A stretch of 64,000 nt of DNA from NCBI RefSeq assembly GCF_001013905.1, contig NZ_LN831790.1, forward strand, positions 4,726,001-4,790,000, in the 5' to 3' direction. Positions 18,450-26,826 of the stretch are shown here, piece by piece. Made by a program: the position numbers and the translations under genes. The stretch comes from Streptomyces leeuwenhoekii (GTDB lineage: Bacteria; Actinomycetota; Actinomycetes; Streptomycetales; Streptomycetaceae). Numbering within the stretch: the stretch's first letter is position 1; every line of letters starts with the position of its first letter. A model generated the notes under the pieces. That model had not been told where the DNA came from. It did no database searches and saw only the letters and a program-made list of their open reading frames with translations.

Positions 18450-18555
18450 CCTGGGCTCCTTCGTTCGTCGGTCGGTCGGATAAGCCTGCCACCGACGCCC
18501 GCCCTGTGAAGCCCACATGCCGGGGCCCACCGCCGGGACCCGTGGCGTGCCGGAG

Positions 18556-19221
18556 TCACGCGTCGTCCGGCGCTTCCGACTCCGCCAGCCGCTCCGCGAT
18601 CTCGTCCGCCCACTCCTGGGCCCAGCGCCGCAGTTCGGCGACGCCCCGCTCGTCGACGCCGTACCTCGCGAACTCGGCGTCGTCCACCCAGTCGGCGCCG
18701 GTCAGCCGGGATGCCAGGTCGGCCGGGTCGAAGGCGTCGACGGCGTGCCGGCGGCCCAGTTCCTCCAGCTCGGGACGGCTGCGCAGCCGTGCGGCGGCGT
18801 GCACGTCGATGAGGTCGCGGGCCAGGCCCCGGTCGACGAGGGCCCGGACCCGGGTGCCGATGAGGTCGTCCAGGGCCAGCGCGGGGCCCAGCTCCGTGGG
18901 CACCGGCGGCCCCCACAGCACCTCTTTCACCACGTCCACGGCGCACTCCGCGGCGGTGACCGGCTCGGCGACGACCAGTTGGGCGGACAGCGGGTCCGTC
19001 TCCACCGACCGGACGTGCCAGCCGCGGGCCGCCAGCCCGTCGCGTACCCGCGCGGCGATCTCCTCCATCCCCGCCGGGCTGTCGGTGGCGACCGTCACCT
19101 CGCGGGTGCGCCGGTCGGCCAGCCCGTGCGCCCGTACCGCGTGGCCCCCGGCGAGGAGCAGGCCGTAGGGCGCGCCCACGGCGAGGAGATCGGCCGGCAG
19201 GCGCTCGTGCGGGTCAGACAT
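18556..19221 (-). CDS. Nucleotidyltransferase AbiEii/AbiGii-like protein, degenerate active site
   Basis: Two hundred and twenty-one residues. LLAGGHAVRAHGLADRRTREV (about 22-42) is the GG-x-A-V-R-AHGL helix of AbiEii-type nucleotidyltransferases. Family members follow with an acidic DVDL-like metal-binding pair; here the equivalent reads VTVATDS, so the catalytic acids are not obvious. The later DLIGTRVRALVDRGLARDLIDV matches the family's C-terminal signature. No AbiEi antitoxin is adjacent, so this is probably a solitary chromosomal homologue of altered or lost catalysis. Confidence 0.8.
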   Translation of the reverse strand: MSDPHERLPADLLAVGAPYGLLLAGGHAVRAHGLADRRTREVTVATDSPAGMEEIAARVRDGLAARGWHVRSVETDPLSAQLVVAEPVTAAECAVDVVKEVLWGPPVPTELGPALALDDLIGTRVRALVDRGLARDLIDVHAAARLRSRPELEELGRRHAVDAFDPADLASRLTGADWVDDAEFARYGVDERGVAELRRWAQEWADEIAERLAESEAPDDA

Positions 19222-19308
19222 GCGGGGGGAGCGAAGCAGGTGCGGGCATGGGCCGATTATCGCCCGCCCGGGCCCGGCGGGACGACGGGCGGCGCGGGCG
19301 GGTGACGG

Positions 19309-19451
19309 CGCGGGCGCGCACCGGCCGGGCGGCGCGGGCGCGCACCGGCCGGGCGGCGCGGGAGCGCACCGGCCGGGCGGCGCGGGCGCGCACCGGCCGG
19401 GCGGCGCGGGAGGGAGCGGGAGGGCGGCGCGGGCGCGCACCGGCCGGGCGG
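19309..19451. repeat. 24-bp tandem repeat, six units
   Basis: Units start at 19309, 19333, 19357, 19381, 19405 (23 bp and diverged) and 19428, each ending CACCGGCCGGGCGG. Units 1, 2, 4 and 6 are identical; unit 3 has one change. The array sits in the spacer between an AbiEii-like gene and a methyltransferase gene and reads open in all frames because it lacks T. It is not CRISPR: there are no unique spacers. Confidence 0.9.
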
Positions 19452-19491
19452 CGTGGGAGGGGAGCGGGAGGGGGGAACGCACGGGGCGGAG

Positions 19492-20313
19492 CTACGCCTT
19501 GCGTCCCAGCCCGCCGTACGCGTCCACGGCACCGGGGGTCCGGTCCGCGGCGCCGTACTCCGGACGCCACTCGGTCACCCGCACGACACCCGGTTCCAGC
19601 AGCTCCAGCCCCTCGAAGAACCCGGCGATCTCCGCCACCTCGCGGACGTGGTACGGGATCGCGCCGCTGGCCTTGTACGCCTCCGCGGCGGCGATCATGC
19701 CTTCGCTGGCGGTACCGTCGCAGAGCAGGAGAAAACTCCCGGAGGGCAGCCCCGCCATGAGGCGGCGCACCACCTCCCGCGCCTCCTCGTAATCGGCGAC
19801 GTGGCCGAGGGTGTTGAGGATTATCAGGGCCACGGGCCGCGACAGGTCCAGCGTGTCCGCGGCGTCCTCCAGGATGGTGTCGGGATCGTGCAGGTCGGCG
19901 TCCAGATAGGCGGTCCGGCCCTCGGGAGAGCTGGTGAGCAGGGCGTTGGCGTGGGCCAGCACGATGGGGTCGTTGTCGACGTACACGATCCGCGCGTCCG
20001 GGGCGACGCGCTGCGCCACCTCGTGCGTGTTGTCGGCCGTCGGCAGCCCCGTGCCGATGTCCAGGAACTGCCGCACGCCCTCTGCCGCGGCCAGATGACG
20101 GACCGCCCGGCCCAGGAAGAGCCGGCTGTCGACCGCCACGTCGACGAGGCCGGGAAAGATCCTCTTGATCCGGTCCCCGAGCTCCCGGTCGACCTCGTAG
20201 TGGTCCTTGCCGCCGACGAAGTAGTTCCAGAAACGCGCCGAATGGGGCTTGGTCGTGTCGATCCGGGCGCGGGTCCCGTCACCGGTGGCGTACTGGGGCG
20301 TGGGGTCCGGCAC
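19492..20313 (-). CDS. SAM-dependent methyltransferase (DUF574/Methyltransf_19)
   Basis: Two hundred and seventy-three residues from GTG 20313, with GGAGGA just upstream. DTTKPHSARFWNYFVGGKDH, FLDIGTGLPTADNTHEVAQ (SAM motif I) and ARIVYVDNDPIVLAHA (motif II) define the large actinobacterial DUF574 family. The ATG at 20318 would be read in another frame and is rejected. Its methyl acceptor is unknown. Streptomyces genomes carry many such genes, often near HTH-DUF5753 loci, but none is adjacent here. Confidence 0.93.
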   Translation of the reverse strand: MPDPTPQYATGDGTRARIDTTKPHSARFWNYFVGGKDHYEVDRELGDRIKRIFPGLVDVAVDSRLFLGRAVRHLAAAEGVRQFLDIGTGLPTADNTHEVAQRVAPDARIVYVDNDPIVLAHANALLTSSPEGRTAYLDADLHDPDTILEDAADTLDLSRPVALIILNTLGHVADYEEAREVVRRLMAGLPSGSFLLLCDGTASEGMIAAAEAYKASGAIPYHVREVAEIAGFFEGLELLEPGVVRVTEWRPEYGAADRTPGAVDAYGGLGRKA

Positions 20314-20516
20314 GGCATCCTCCGGGGGGAATGGGCGGAATGGCGGCACCAACCTAGACGTAACGACCGTCCTGGAAGGGCGGTTACGGAGGTTTGTCAC
20401 CGTCCCGGGGGGTGGCGAGGGCGGCGCCCACCCCGGTGGTGAGCAGCGCGCGCCCGCGCCCGGCGACGGCTGCCACGCCCCACCGGGGCAGCGCGCCGCC
20501 GGAACCCCGCGGCGCC

Positions 20517-20975
20517 TCAGTGGTGCCAGGCCCGCCCGCCCGTGTTGTGGATGAACCGCTGGAGCACCTTGAGCGTGGTCAGGTACTCCTCGTCGGAGAT
20601 GCCCGCGTGCCGCTCCGCCCACAGCTCGTCCTGAAGGGCCGCGGCCTTGTCGTAGAACGCCCTGCCCTCGGGGGTGAGGCCCAGCCGCCCTTCGGCGTCC
20701 TTGGTGATCCAGCCCTGGGTGATGGTCGCGTCGATCTCCGCCTCCATGGCCTCCGGCCCGGTGTCCAGGTAGTTCCGCAGGAGACGGGAGACCTCCTCGC
20801 GCGTCTTGGCCGACTCGGCACGCGCGACCTGTGCGAGGACCCACCACTGCGGCTGGGTGGTGCCGATACCGGCGAGCGCGGTGCGGGTGCGGGTGACCAC
20901 GGCCTTGTAGGCCGCCCAGCTCCAGTAGCCGATGGGCTGCTTGATCAGTTCGGCGTCGCTGTGGGAGTACTGCAT
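20517..20975 (-). CDS. MarR-like winged-helix regulator
   Basis: One hundred and fifty-two residues from ATG 20975 behind GGAGGGG. LIKQPIGYWSWAAYKAVVTR, the winged helix TREEVSRLLRNYLDTGPEAM and GWITKDAEGRLGLTPEGRAF follow the MarR domain layout. The recognition helix is short and divergent, so this belongs to the MarR-like winged-helix proteins common in streptomycetes. It stands alone in orientation; the target is unknown. Confidence 0.85.
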   Translation of the reverse strand: MQYSHSDAELIKQPIGYWSWAAYKAVVTRTRTALAGIGTTQPQWWVLAQVARAESAKTREEVSRLLRNYLDTGPEAMEAEIDATITQGWITKDAEGRLGLTPEGRAFYDKAAALQDELWAERHAGISDEEYLTTLKVLQRFIHNTGGRAWHH

Positions 20976-21251
20976 GAGATCCCCTCCGCATTCCGGTTCC
21001 GGGTCGTTGTCCGACGGCCCCGACCGTAGAAGCTCGACTTCGCTTGAGGTCAAGGACCGCCGGGCGCTCCCCGGCAGGGCTCCCGCTCGGCGCACCTCCC
21101 GCCCGGCGCGGCGCTGCCCGGTGCGCCCGCGGCCAGGTGAGGCTGTCGCCGGGGTGAACCGCCGCGGAAGATCTTCTTCAATTTTGTACAACCTCGTGCC
21201 ATCTCCACGAGTCGTACACCCGCAAGCCATGGGAAGACCTCGGGGAGCCAC

Positions 21252-22094
21252 ATGAACCAGCAGTACCCGCAGCAGCCGCAGGAACCGCAGGGGCCGCAGG
21301 AACCGCACGGGCAGCAGCCCCACCCGCCGCACCAGCAGTACCCGCAGCAGCCCGGCTGGGGCGGCCCCCAGCAGCCTCCGCCCTACGGCGCGCCCCCGCA
21401 GCAGCCCCCGTACGGCGCACCCGGGCAGCAGCCCCCGTACGGTGCGCCGCCGCAGCAGCCGCCTTACGGTGCGCCCGGGCAGCAGCCCTTCGGTGTGCCC
21501 CCGCAGCAGTCCGCTTACGGTGTGCCCCCGCAGCAGCCGCAGAAGCGGGGGGTCGGCAAGATGATCGGCCTGGGTGCCGTGGGTCTGCTCGTGCTCATCG
21601 TCCTCATCGGCGTCGTGGCCGGCGGTGGCGACTCCAGTGACGAAGGCGGCGGCGCTAAGGACAAGGCCGCCATGGCCGATGACAAGCTGAAGGCCGACGA
21701 CGGGGCGAAGGGCGGGGCGGTTCAGGAGAAGAACGAGGCCGAGCCCGCGGAGGAGGCCCAGGACCAGGGGCCGGTCGAGGTCACGGCCAAGAAGACGGCG
21801 TTCGCCGGGACCATCCTCGCCGATGGCGACGACTACACCAGCGTCCACGTCACGATCACGAACAACGGTGACGAGCAGGTGGACGTGAACCCGCTGTACT
21901 TCAGCATCACGGACACCAAGGGCACCAAGCACACGATCGAGCTCGCCGCCGACGAGAACCAGATCGACACCGTGAACCTGGCGCCCGGCGAGAACATCTC
22001 CGGCACCGTCACCGGCAAGGGGACGTTCACTCCCCAGTACGTGACCTTCACGGACGGTCTCTTCGGCGACCCGGTCCGTGCCGACGTCGCCTGA
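21252..22094 (+). CDS. Membrane-anchored DUF4352 protein with PQQ-rich arm
   Basis: Two hundred and eighty residues. Residues 1-95 are a Pro/Gln/Tyr-rich arm with repeated PPQQPPYGAPGQQ units. A single TM helix (IGLGAVGLLVLIVLIGVVAG, ~105-125) follows, then an Asp/Lys/Glu-rich linker. The C-terminal ~100-residue DUF4352 domain (VHVTITNNGDEQVDVNPLYF, later VNLAPGENISGTVTGKGTF) resembles the telokin-like/MPT63 immunoglobulin fold. The topology puts the arm in the cytoplasm and the domain outside. Function unknown. Confidence 0.9.
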   Translation: MNQQYPQQPQEPQGPQEPHGQQPHPPHQQYPQQPGWGGPQQPPPYGAPPQQPPYGAPGQQPPYGAPPQQPPYGAPGQQPFGVPPQQSAYGVPPQQPQKRGVGKMIGLGAVGLLVLIVLIGVVAGGGDSSDEGGGAKDKAAMADDKLKADDGAKGGAVQEKNEAEPAEEAQDQGPVEVTAKKTAFAGTILADGDDYTSVHVTITNNGDEQVDVNPLYFSITDTKGTKHTIELAADENQIDTVNLAPGENISGTVTGKGTFTPQYVTFTDGLFGDPVRADVA

Positions 22095-22192
22095 CGCCGG
22101 GCCACGGCCGGACGGGGTGACGGCCGGAAGGCGCGGCAGCACAGGGCCGCCGCGCCATGGAAGCGGTGTCTCCGCGCGGGGGCGGACGGCGG

Positions 22193-23194
22193 TCAGCTCG
22201 CGCTGCAGGAGACCGTGGGCCAGGTCCAGTTGCCGTTGGCCTGGATGGTGACGCCCCAGTTGTTGCCGCTGCCGTTGGGTTTGGCGGTCAGGACCTGGGA
22301 GCTGGGGTAACTGGCGCTGACGTTCCAGGTGGAGAGGACCTTGGCGGGGGAGGGGACGTTCATCGTCACGGTCCAGTTGCTGGAGCCGGAGACGGCGACG
22401 TTGAGGTTGTAGCGGTCGCTCCACCGCTGGCCCGCGGAGAGGGTGGCCGTGCAGGAGCCGCCGCCCCCGCCACCGCCGCCGTCGCCTCCGCCGGAACCGT
22501 CGGGCGCCACGGCGCGGCCGGTCTGCGGAGAGATCATCCCGGCGCACAGGCCGCGCGAGGCCAGCGACTGCGCGATCCGCGGGATCGCGGCGAGGGTGTT
22601 GGCGGACCAGTCGTGCATCAGCATGATCTGGCCGTTGGTGAGCCGCCCGGCGGCCTGCACGATCGCGTCGGTGCCGGCGCCGTTCCAGTCCTGCGAGTCG
22701 ACGTCCCAGATGATCTCGGTCAGGCCGTACTTGGCCGCGACCGACTTCACCGTCGCGTTGGTCTCTCCGTACGGCGGACGGAACAGCTTCGGGGTGCCGC
22801 CGCCCGCGTTGGCGATGGCCTGCTGGGTCCGGGAGATCTCGGAGTCGATCTGCGACTGGCTCTGCTGGGTGAGGTGCGGGTGGGTGTAGCTGTGGTTGCC
22901 CACCCACATGCCGGCGTCCATCTGGGCCCGGACCAGGGCCGGGTTGGCGGCGGCGTTGTTGCCCTGGTTGAACATCGTCGCCCGCAGCCCGTTCTGCTTC
23001 AGCGCGTTGAGCAGGTTCGACGTGCTGGCGGAGGGGCCGTCGTCGAAGGTGAGCGCGACGTATCCGTTGCAGGCGGCGGCCTGCGCCGGGGCGGCGTTGA
23101 CGGTGAGGGTGCTTGCGGCGGCGGTCGCCACGACGGCCAGCCTCGTGATCAGGGAGCGGAGGGAACGTATCGGGAGACGCGGTCCGGTTCTCAT
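22193..23194 (-). CDS. Acetylxylan esterase-like polysaccharide deacetylase (CE4) with CBM2
   Basis: Three hundred and thirty-three residues, secreted: signal peptide ends near AQA (residue 40). The CE4 domain has LTFDDGPS (Asp51/Asp52), the metal-binding HSYTH (His101, His105), FRPPYGETN and IMLMHDW. A Gly-rich linker joins it to a C-terminal family-2 carbohydrate-binding module (~245-333) ending [11 protein letters not shown]. This matches S. lividans AxeA, which deacetylates xylan, and it lies just downstream of a remnant of what looks like its usual xylanase partner. Start ATG 23194 has GGAGGA upstream. Confidence 0.93.
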   Translation of the reverse strand: MRTGPRLPIRSLRSLITRLAVVATAAASTLTVNAAPAQAAACNGYVALTFDDGPSASTSNLLNALKQNGLRATMFNQGNNAAANPALVRAQMDAGMWVGNHSYTHPHLTQQSQSQIDSEISRTQQAIANAGGGTPKLFRPPYGETNATVKSVAAKYGLTEIIWDVDSQDWNGAGTDAIVQAAGRLTNGQIMLMHDWSANTLAAIPRIAQSLASRGLCAGMISPQTGRAVAPDGSGGGDGGGGGGGGSCTATLSAGQRWSDRYNLNVAVSGSSNWTVTMNVPSPAKVLSTWNVSASYPSSQVLTAKPNGSGNNWGVTIQANGNWTWPTVSCSAS

Positions 23195-23226
23195 GGGGAG
23201 TGGTCCTCCAGCCTCGGGTCGGGGGG

Positions 23227-23454
23227 TCAGCTCGCGTTGCAGGAGACTGTGGGCCAGGTCCAGTAGCACCCGTTGTCGGTGCCGGTCCGGTTCGTGGTGA
23301 CGACCGTGTCGGCGTGGGCGGTGCCGGGCACCACCAGCGCCGCGACGGCGGCCAGTACGGTCGTACAGGCAGCGCTGATGAGCAGCCTGAAGCGGTCGAG
23401 CGGACCCGAGCGGCCGGGTCTGCGGCTCGTGGGGGGTGCGGGTGCGGCGTTCAT
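23227..23454 (-). pseudogene. Deletion remnant of a GH11 xylanase gene (xlnB-like)
   Basis: A 75-codon open frame keeps a complete export signal (residues ~1-48, ending AHA) and about 14 residues, [14 protein letters not shown], that match the N terminus of mature GH11 xylanases. It then jumps directly to [11 protein letters not shown], the last residues of a family-2 CBM. Everything between (catalytic domain, linker, most of the CBM) is missing, some 300 residues by comparison with S. lividans XlnB, with the frame preserved. The 3' ~38 bases are nearly identical to the end of the neighbouring CE4-CBM2 gene. Confidence 0.8.
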
Positions 23455-24371
23455 GTGCGTGCTTCCTCCTCGTCCTCGTGAGGCCGATGGGGGCCGGGCG
23501 GCGTGACACGGTCCTGCGGGTGGTCGGCGACCCCACAGGTGACGGCGACCGGGCGAGCGTCGCGCGACGCGGCCGGGCATGAACCGGCCGCCGTGCGCGC
23601 GGCGACCGCAGAACCGGGCGCGGCGGGGACCACGACCCGGATCGACAGCGCCGGAGCCCTGTCAATGGCGACAGTGTTGATATGCCCCCGTCAACTGTCA
23701 ACAGTTTCGGCAGTGATTTCGAAACATGCGGTTGGCGCGAGGCGTGCCTACGGTTTTTACGCTCCTGGTACACGGCTGCCGCGGCCGATCGGTTCACCTT
23801 CTGTTGCCCGATCCCCCCGTCGCCGAGATCGGTGGATCGGCTCGTGATCTCCGAATGTTTCGATGCCCTTTCCGGTCACACTGCGGCGGGTGCGGCGGGG
23901 CGGAGGAGGCGGAGGAGGCGGAGGAGGCGGAGGGTCGGTGGCGGCGGTGGCGGCGGGAGCGAGCGCGGGTGAGGGGGCCCCCGGAACCCGCAGGGATGCG
24001 AAAAGGGGAAAGGGGGATTGCATCATGCCGACGATACGGCGAGGGCCTCAGGACGAATCACCGATAAGGCGATAGGGGAAGGGTGATCGACCCGGGGCCG
24101 AGCTGAGCTCCCCGCGATGTTCCGGACCGCGTAAGGCCCCCCTTTCCGAATATCCGATCGATTTCGACGGAGAATTCGACCCCGGAACTAGGAACTCGGA
24201 ACTCGGGACCCGGGACTCGGAACTCAGAACTCAGAACCCGGAAGGGAGCGTTATCGGAGCGCCGTAGGGGGATGCAGGGGGCGCAGGGGATTTGGGGGAT
24301 ACAGACGGAGAAGGGGGCGGACCTGTCGGGCCGCCCCCGCACATCTGTTCTTTGTGAGCGCGCTATGGGCG
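23455..24371. other. 917-bp gene-free stretch with promoter-like and low-complexity parts
   Basis: The stretch holds the probable promoter region of the xylanase-remnant/CE4 unit. TTTCGAAA (23717-23724) is a palindrome of the kind seen in streptomycete xylanase promoters. Four GGCGGAGGA-type 9-bp repeats follow (about 23899-23935). From 24183 to 24240 there is a string of 8-bp GGAACTCG-like repeats. No open frame here has credible codon bias. Confidence 0.55.
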
Positions 24372-24830
24372 CTACGGAGTGCACGCCTGGGAGATCGACA
24401 GGCTGTTCTCGTAGAGATGGTGCCGTGTGATCCGGCCGTCCTCGACCGTGAGGCGCAGCGCGTACGGTCCCTCGAAGGTCTTGCCCGTAGCCCGTACGGT
24501 CCCCGAGAGGTGCCCGAACAGGGCTGCGTCGCTGCCGTCGACGAGGACGGTGTCGATGGAGGCGCGCATGTCCTCGGGCACGGTGTGCTCCATCAACTCC
24601 GTGAACTGCGCCGCGCATTCGGTGGGGGTGGAGCGCGGACGGATCCAGGGGACGGCGGGGTTGTCGGCGAGCACCCAGTCGACTTTGTCGGCGAAAAGCT
24701 CGACGAGCCGTTCGGTGTCGCCGGCCACTCGGGCGGCGAGGAACTCCTGAACGACGGCCCGCGTGGCCTCGGTGACGGAATGCGCGGTGCCGGGTGAACT
24801 CGCCACGGTCTCAGGGGTCTGGTCGTGCAT
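24372..24830 (-). CDS. SnoaL-like (NTF2-fold) protein
   Basis: One hundred and fifty-two residues. ATRAVVQEFLAARVAGDTER, LVELFADKVDWVLADNPAVP and LRLTVEDGRITRHHLYENS are the first helix, cone opening and last strands of the SnoaL/ketosteroid-isomerase-like NTF2 fold. Members are polyketide cyclases, isomerases or ligand-binding proteins. It is monocistronic with two AT-rich palindromes in its upstream region, which suggests specific regulation. Confidence 0.87.
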   Translation of the reverse strand: MHDQTPETVASSPGTAHSVTEATRAVVQEFLAARVAGDTERLVELFADKVDWVLADNPAVPWIRPRSTPTECAAQFTELMEHTVPEDMRASIDTVLVDGSDAALFGHLSGTVRATGKTFEGPYALRLTVEDGRITRHHLYENSLSISQACTP

Positions 24831-24911
24831 GGTGCTCTCCCTGCGGTTGCGACCGGGCCCCGGGGGACCCGTTGATGCGCTCGATCATGCCAAAGGAGTG
24901 CAGGGCGGTCG

Positions 24912-24928
24912 ATTACCCCGGGGGTAAT
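24912..24928. promoter_or_regulatory. Palindrome ATTACCCC-G-GGGGTAAT
   Basis: A perfect 17-bp palindrome (8-bp arms, one central base), 82 bp upstream of the SnoaL-like start codon. Its symmetry and AT-rich edges in a GC-rich genome indicate a dimer-binding operator. Confidence 0.6.
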
Positions 24929-24952
24929 GTGGACCCCCAGGAATAGGTAATA

Positions 24953-24968
24953 TTTATCGGCGGATAAA
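24953..24968. promoter_or_regulatory. Palindrome TTTATC-N4-GATAAA
   Basis: A perfect 6-bp inverted repeat with a 4-bp GC spacer, 25 bp beyond the previous palindrome and within the most AT-rich run of this spacer; probably a second operator for the SnoaL-like gene or for a divergent transcript. Confidence 0.55.
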
Positions 24969-25261
24969 CGTTTTTCCGCGAGATCCCCGACTCGGAAGCC
25001 GCCGAACGCCGGGCGCGGCGATGACCACCGTGCTGACCCCGCCGGGCGAGGCGGCCGGTGCGGCGGGCTGACCGGCGGCCACCGGGGCACCACCGGCCGG
25101 AGCGATGTCCGCGGCTGTCCCCTGGGGCCGACGGGGCCTCGGGCGCGGGTGAGCCGTCCCACCTGACAACGTTTCCGTCCGGTTGGCGGGCGCGCGGTGC
25201 TCGTTCGCTACGGGCTGGCGACTCGTCGGCTGTCGACTCACCTCTCTGCGGAGCACGTGGA

Positions 25262-25293
25262 GGGGCCCTGGCGCCGTACGGCACCAGGGCCCC
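25262..25293. terminator. Orphan hairpin
   Basis: GGGGCCCTGG (25262-25271) and CCAGGGCCCC (25284-25293) form a 10-bp perfect stem with a 12-base loop. No gene ends next to it on either strand, so it may mark the end of an unannotated transcript. Confidence 0.5.
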
Positions 25294-25951
25294 GAAGGAA
25301 CTGCTACACCATCTGCCGGCCTCGATACTGCGCCGGCCTGCTGTTTTCGCACGGCCGCCCGATACTCCGACGGGGGTGCGGAGATCGCGGATTCGTGACC
25401 GGAGACCACCTGCCTATCGATGTTCTGCGGTACCCGGGCTCATGTCCTTACACCCGGGCGATCCTGATGGCGTTCGATTCCTCCGTTCTTCCCTCTGTAC
25501 CCATCACTTGCCAAGCGGGCACTGCGTTCCCCGGCGCGCGCGTCCACAGCTCGACGCCTTGGCCGAGGAGACCGCTCAGTCCCAGCACTGCTGCGCGGCA
25601 CTGCTGGCACTGCAACCGCGGTCCTGCTCACGGCAGCCCCTCACCACTGCGGGCCGCCCGGTCCGGTCGTCAGTCCCGTCGCCATCGTGCGACTGCCTGG
25701 CTTCGGTACTCCACCACCGCACCGTCATGCGTGTACTGCTGCCCGGCAGTTCGTGTCTGCCGGGCCCTGATCGATCTTGGCTACGACAAAACCATAAGTA
25801 CTCGACTGGCGAATGTCTACTCTCGCAAGGATAGATTTTGTTCGCTCGGTGATGAGGTTTCTCCGTCGGCAGCTCCCCGTGTGCGCCGGTCCCGGCCGGT
25901 AGCGGCACCGCCCGGGTAACCCGGACGGGCCGGTGCATAGAATCCGGTCCC

Positions 25952-26311
25952 ATGCCCAAGCCTGACGAGCTGATCGTTGACATCGCCGCCCGCGTGGAGT
26001 CCGGGCAGAGCAGTCAGATGTCCCTGACCGTGGTCACCGGTGGTGCGGTCATCACCGGTCGGCTGGCTCCAGAAGCCATGTGGAGGCAGAGGGTGTCGGA
26101 GGTGCTGACGGACTCCGCCGACCTGGGCGAGTTCTCCGCCGTCTTCGGTGCCCCCGCGAAGAAGGACGGGCCGCCCACGCATCTGCACTTCCACGTCGCC
26201 CGGATCCTCCAGGGCACGGTGGGGATCCCGGAGACGGGCGGGATGTACCGCGTTGCGATCGAGGACGTCAGTGCCTGGACGGTGGGTGATTTCAGCTACT
26301 CCGACCACTGA
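25952..26311 (+). CDS. Small conserved-looking protein, possibly GvpU-like
   Basis: One hundred and nineteen residues: PDELIVDIAARVESGQSSQM, LTVVTGGAVITGRLAPEAMW, then THLHFHVARILQ, MYRVAIEDVSAWTVGDF. The order of a strand-rich core, a variable middle and a final GKL-x-x-VDGF-like segment resembles gas-vesicle accessory protein GvpU, but no gvp genes are adjacent and the similarity is from memory. It is monocistronic with its own strong terminator. Function unassigned. Confidence 0.75.
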   Translation: MPKPDELIVDIAARVESGQSSQMSLTVVTGGAVITGRLAPEAMWRQRVSEVLTDSADLGEFSAVFGAPAKKDGPPTHLHFHVARILQGTVGIPETGGMYRVAIEDVSAWTVGDFSYSDH

Positions 26312-26344
26312 CCCGCCGTCGCGCCGAAAGCGGCGCGGCACGCG

Positions 26345-26379
26345 GTGAGGGCCCTGCCGGCGTGCGGCAGGGCCCTCAC
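26345..26379 (+). terminator. Strong terminator hairpin
   Basis: A 15-bp perfect stem, GTGAGGGCCCTGCCG (26345-26359) with CGGCAGGGCCCTCAC (26365-26379), and a 5-base loop, 34 bp after the stop at 26311. It also lies downstream of the minus-strand CBS gene, so it can act in both directions. Confidence 0.85.
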
Positions 26380-26468
26380 TGCTGTTCGGCTCGCGCCGGT
26401 CCCGGTGGTCTGGCCGACCTGCCTGACGGGGCGGGCCGGGCCGCCCCATGGGACGTCGCGCTCTCGGC

Positions 26469-26780
26469 TCAGGTTCTCCCGGCCAGTGGGGAGGCGGAGG
26501 TCCCGATGCCGTCGGCGATGTCACGCAGGCGGATCCGGTCCGTGTATCCGGCGCCGTCACGAACGGCCGTGAGCCTGGCACGGGTGACCAGAGCGGTGCA
26601 CAGGCCGTCCTCGTCGCAGACGACCAGATGACCCGCACGGGCGGCGGCCATGACGGACAGTGCCACCTCGACGGTCATGTCGAGCCAGACCTGCGGCCCG
26701 GTCGCCGCCATGAGGTCGGCCACCGTCCTGTGGACGGGGTCGGCGCTCGCCGTGCGGGTCTGCGTCTGCACCAGCGTCAA
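26469..26780 (-). CDS. Small CBS-domain protein
   Basis: One hundred and three residues. HRTVADLMAATGPQVWLDMTVEVALSVMAA, then HLVVCDEDGLCTALVTRARL and IRLRDIA, form roughly one CBS-type unit; a classical Bateman module would need about 120 residues and a pair. It follows the DEAD-box helicase gene by 46 bp in the same direction and is probably co-transcribed. CBS domains bind adenine nucleotides, so it may tie helicase expression or function to energy state (inference). Confidence 0.8.
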   Translation of the reverse strand: MTLVQTQTRTASADPVHRTVADLMAATGPQVWLDMTVEVALSVMAAARAGHLVVCDEDGLCTALVTRARLTAVRDGAGYTDRIRLRDIADGIGTSASPLAGRT

Positions 26781-26826
26781 AGCGTGCCTCCTGCGGAGAT
26801 GGGTCAGGTCTTTGATCAGGGAGGTG

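Larger units (their letters stand above)
24831..25951. other. 1.1-kb stretch without a recognisable gene
   Basis: Apart from the two palindromes near its left edge, no frame here looks coding. Long open frames on the plus strand (25058-25834, 25197-25919) have Cys/Arg/Ser-rich shadow-like products. A strong hairpin lies at 25262-25293. The segment 25780-25850 is AT-rich and could hold the promoter of the next gene. A decayed gene or an RNA gene is possible. Confidence 0.4.

Noticed and set aside
19309..19451. Possible CRISPR array
   Set aside because: Units are contiguous with no unique spacers, and no cas genes occur in the window.
20316..20318. ATG as the start of the DUF574 methyltransferase
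   Set aside because: It is in a different frame from the methyltransferase domain; GTG 20313 is in frame with a GGAGGA site.
25462..25482. T-loop-like GTTCGATTCC suggesting a tRNA
   Set aside because: The flanking bases do not form a T stem and no acceptor or anticodon arm can be placed.
25197..25919. Plus-strand frame of 240 codons in the gene-free region
   Set aside because: Cys/Arg/Ser-rich product, no recognisable motif, no good ribosome site, and overlapping frames equally open.
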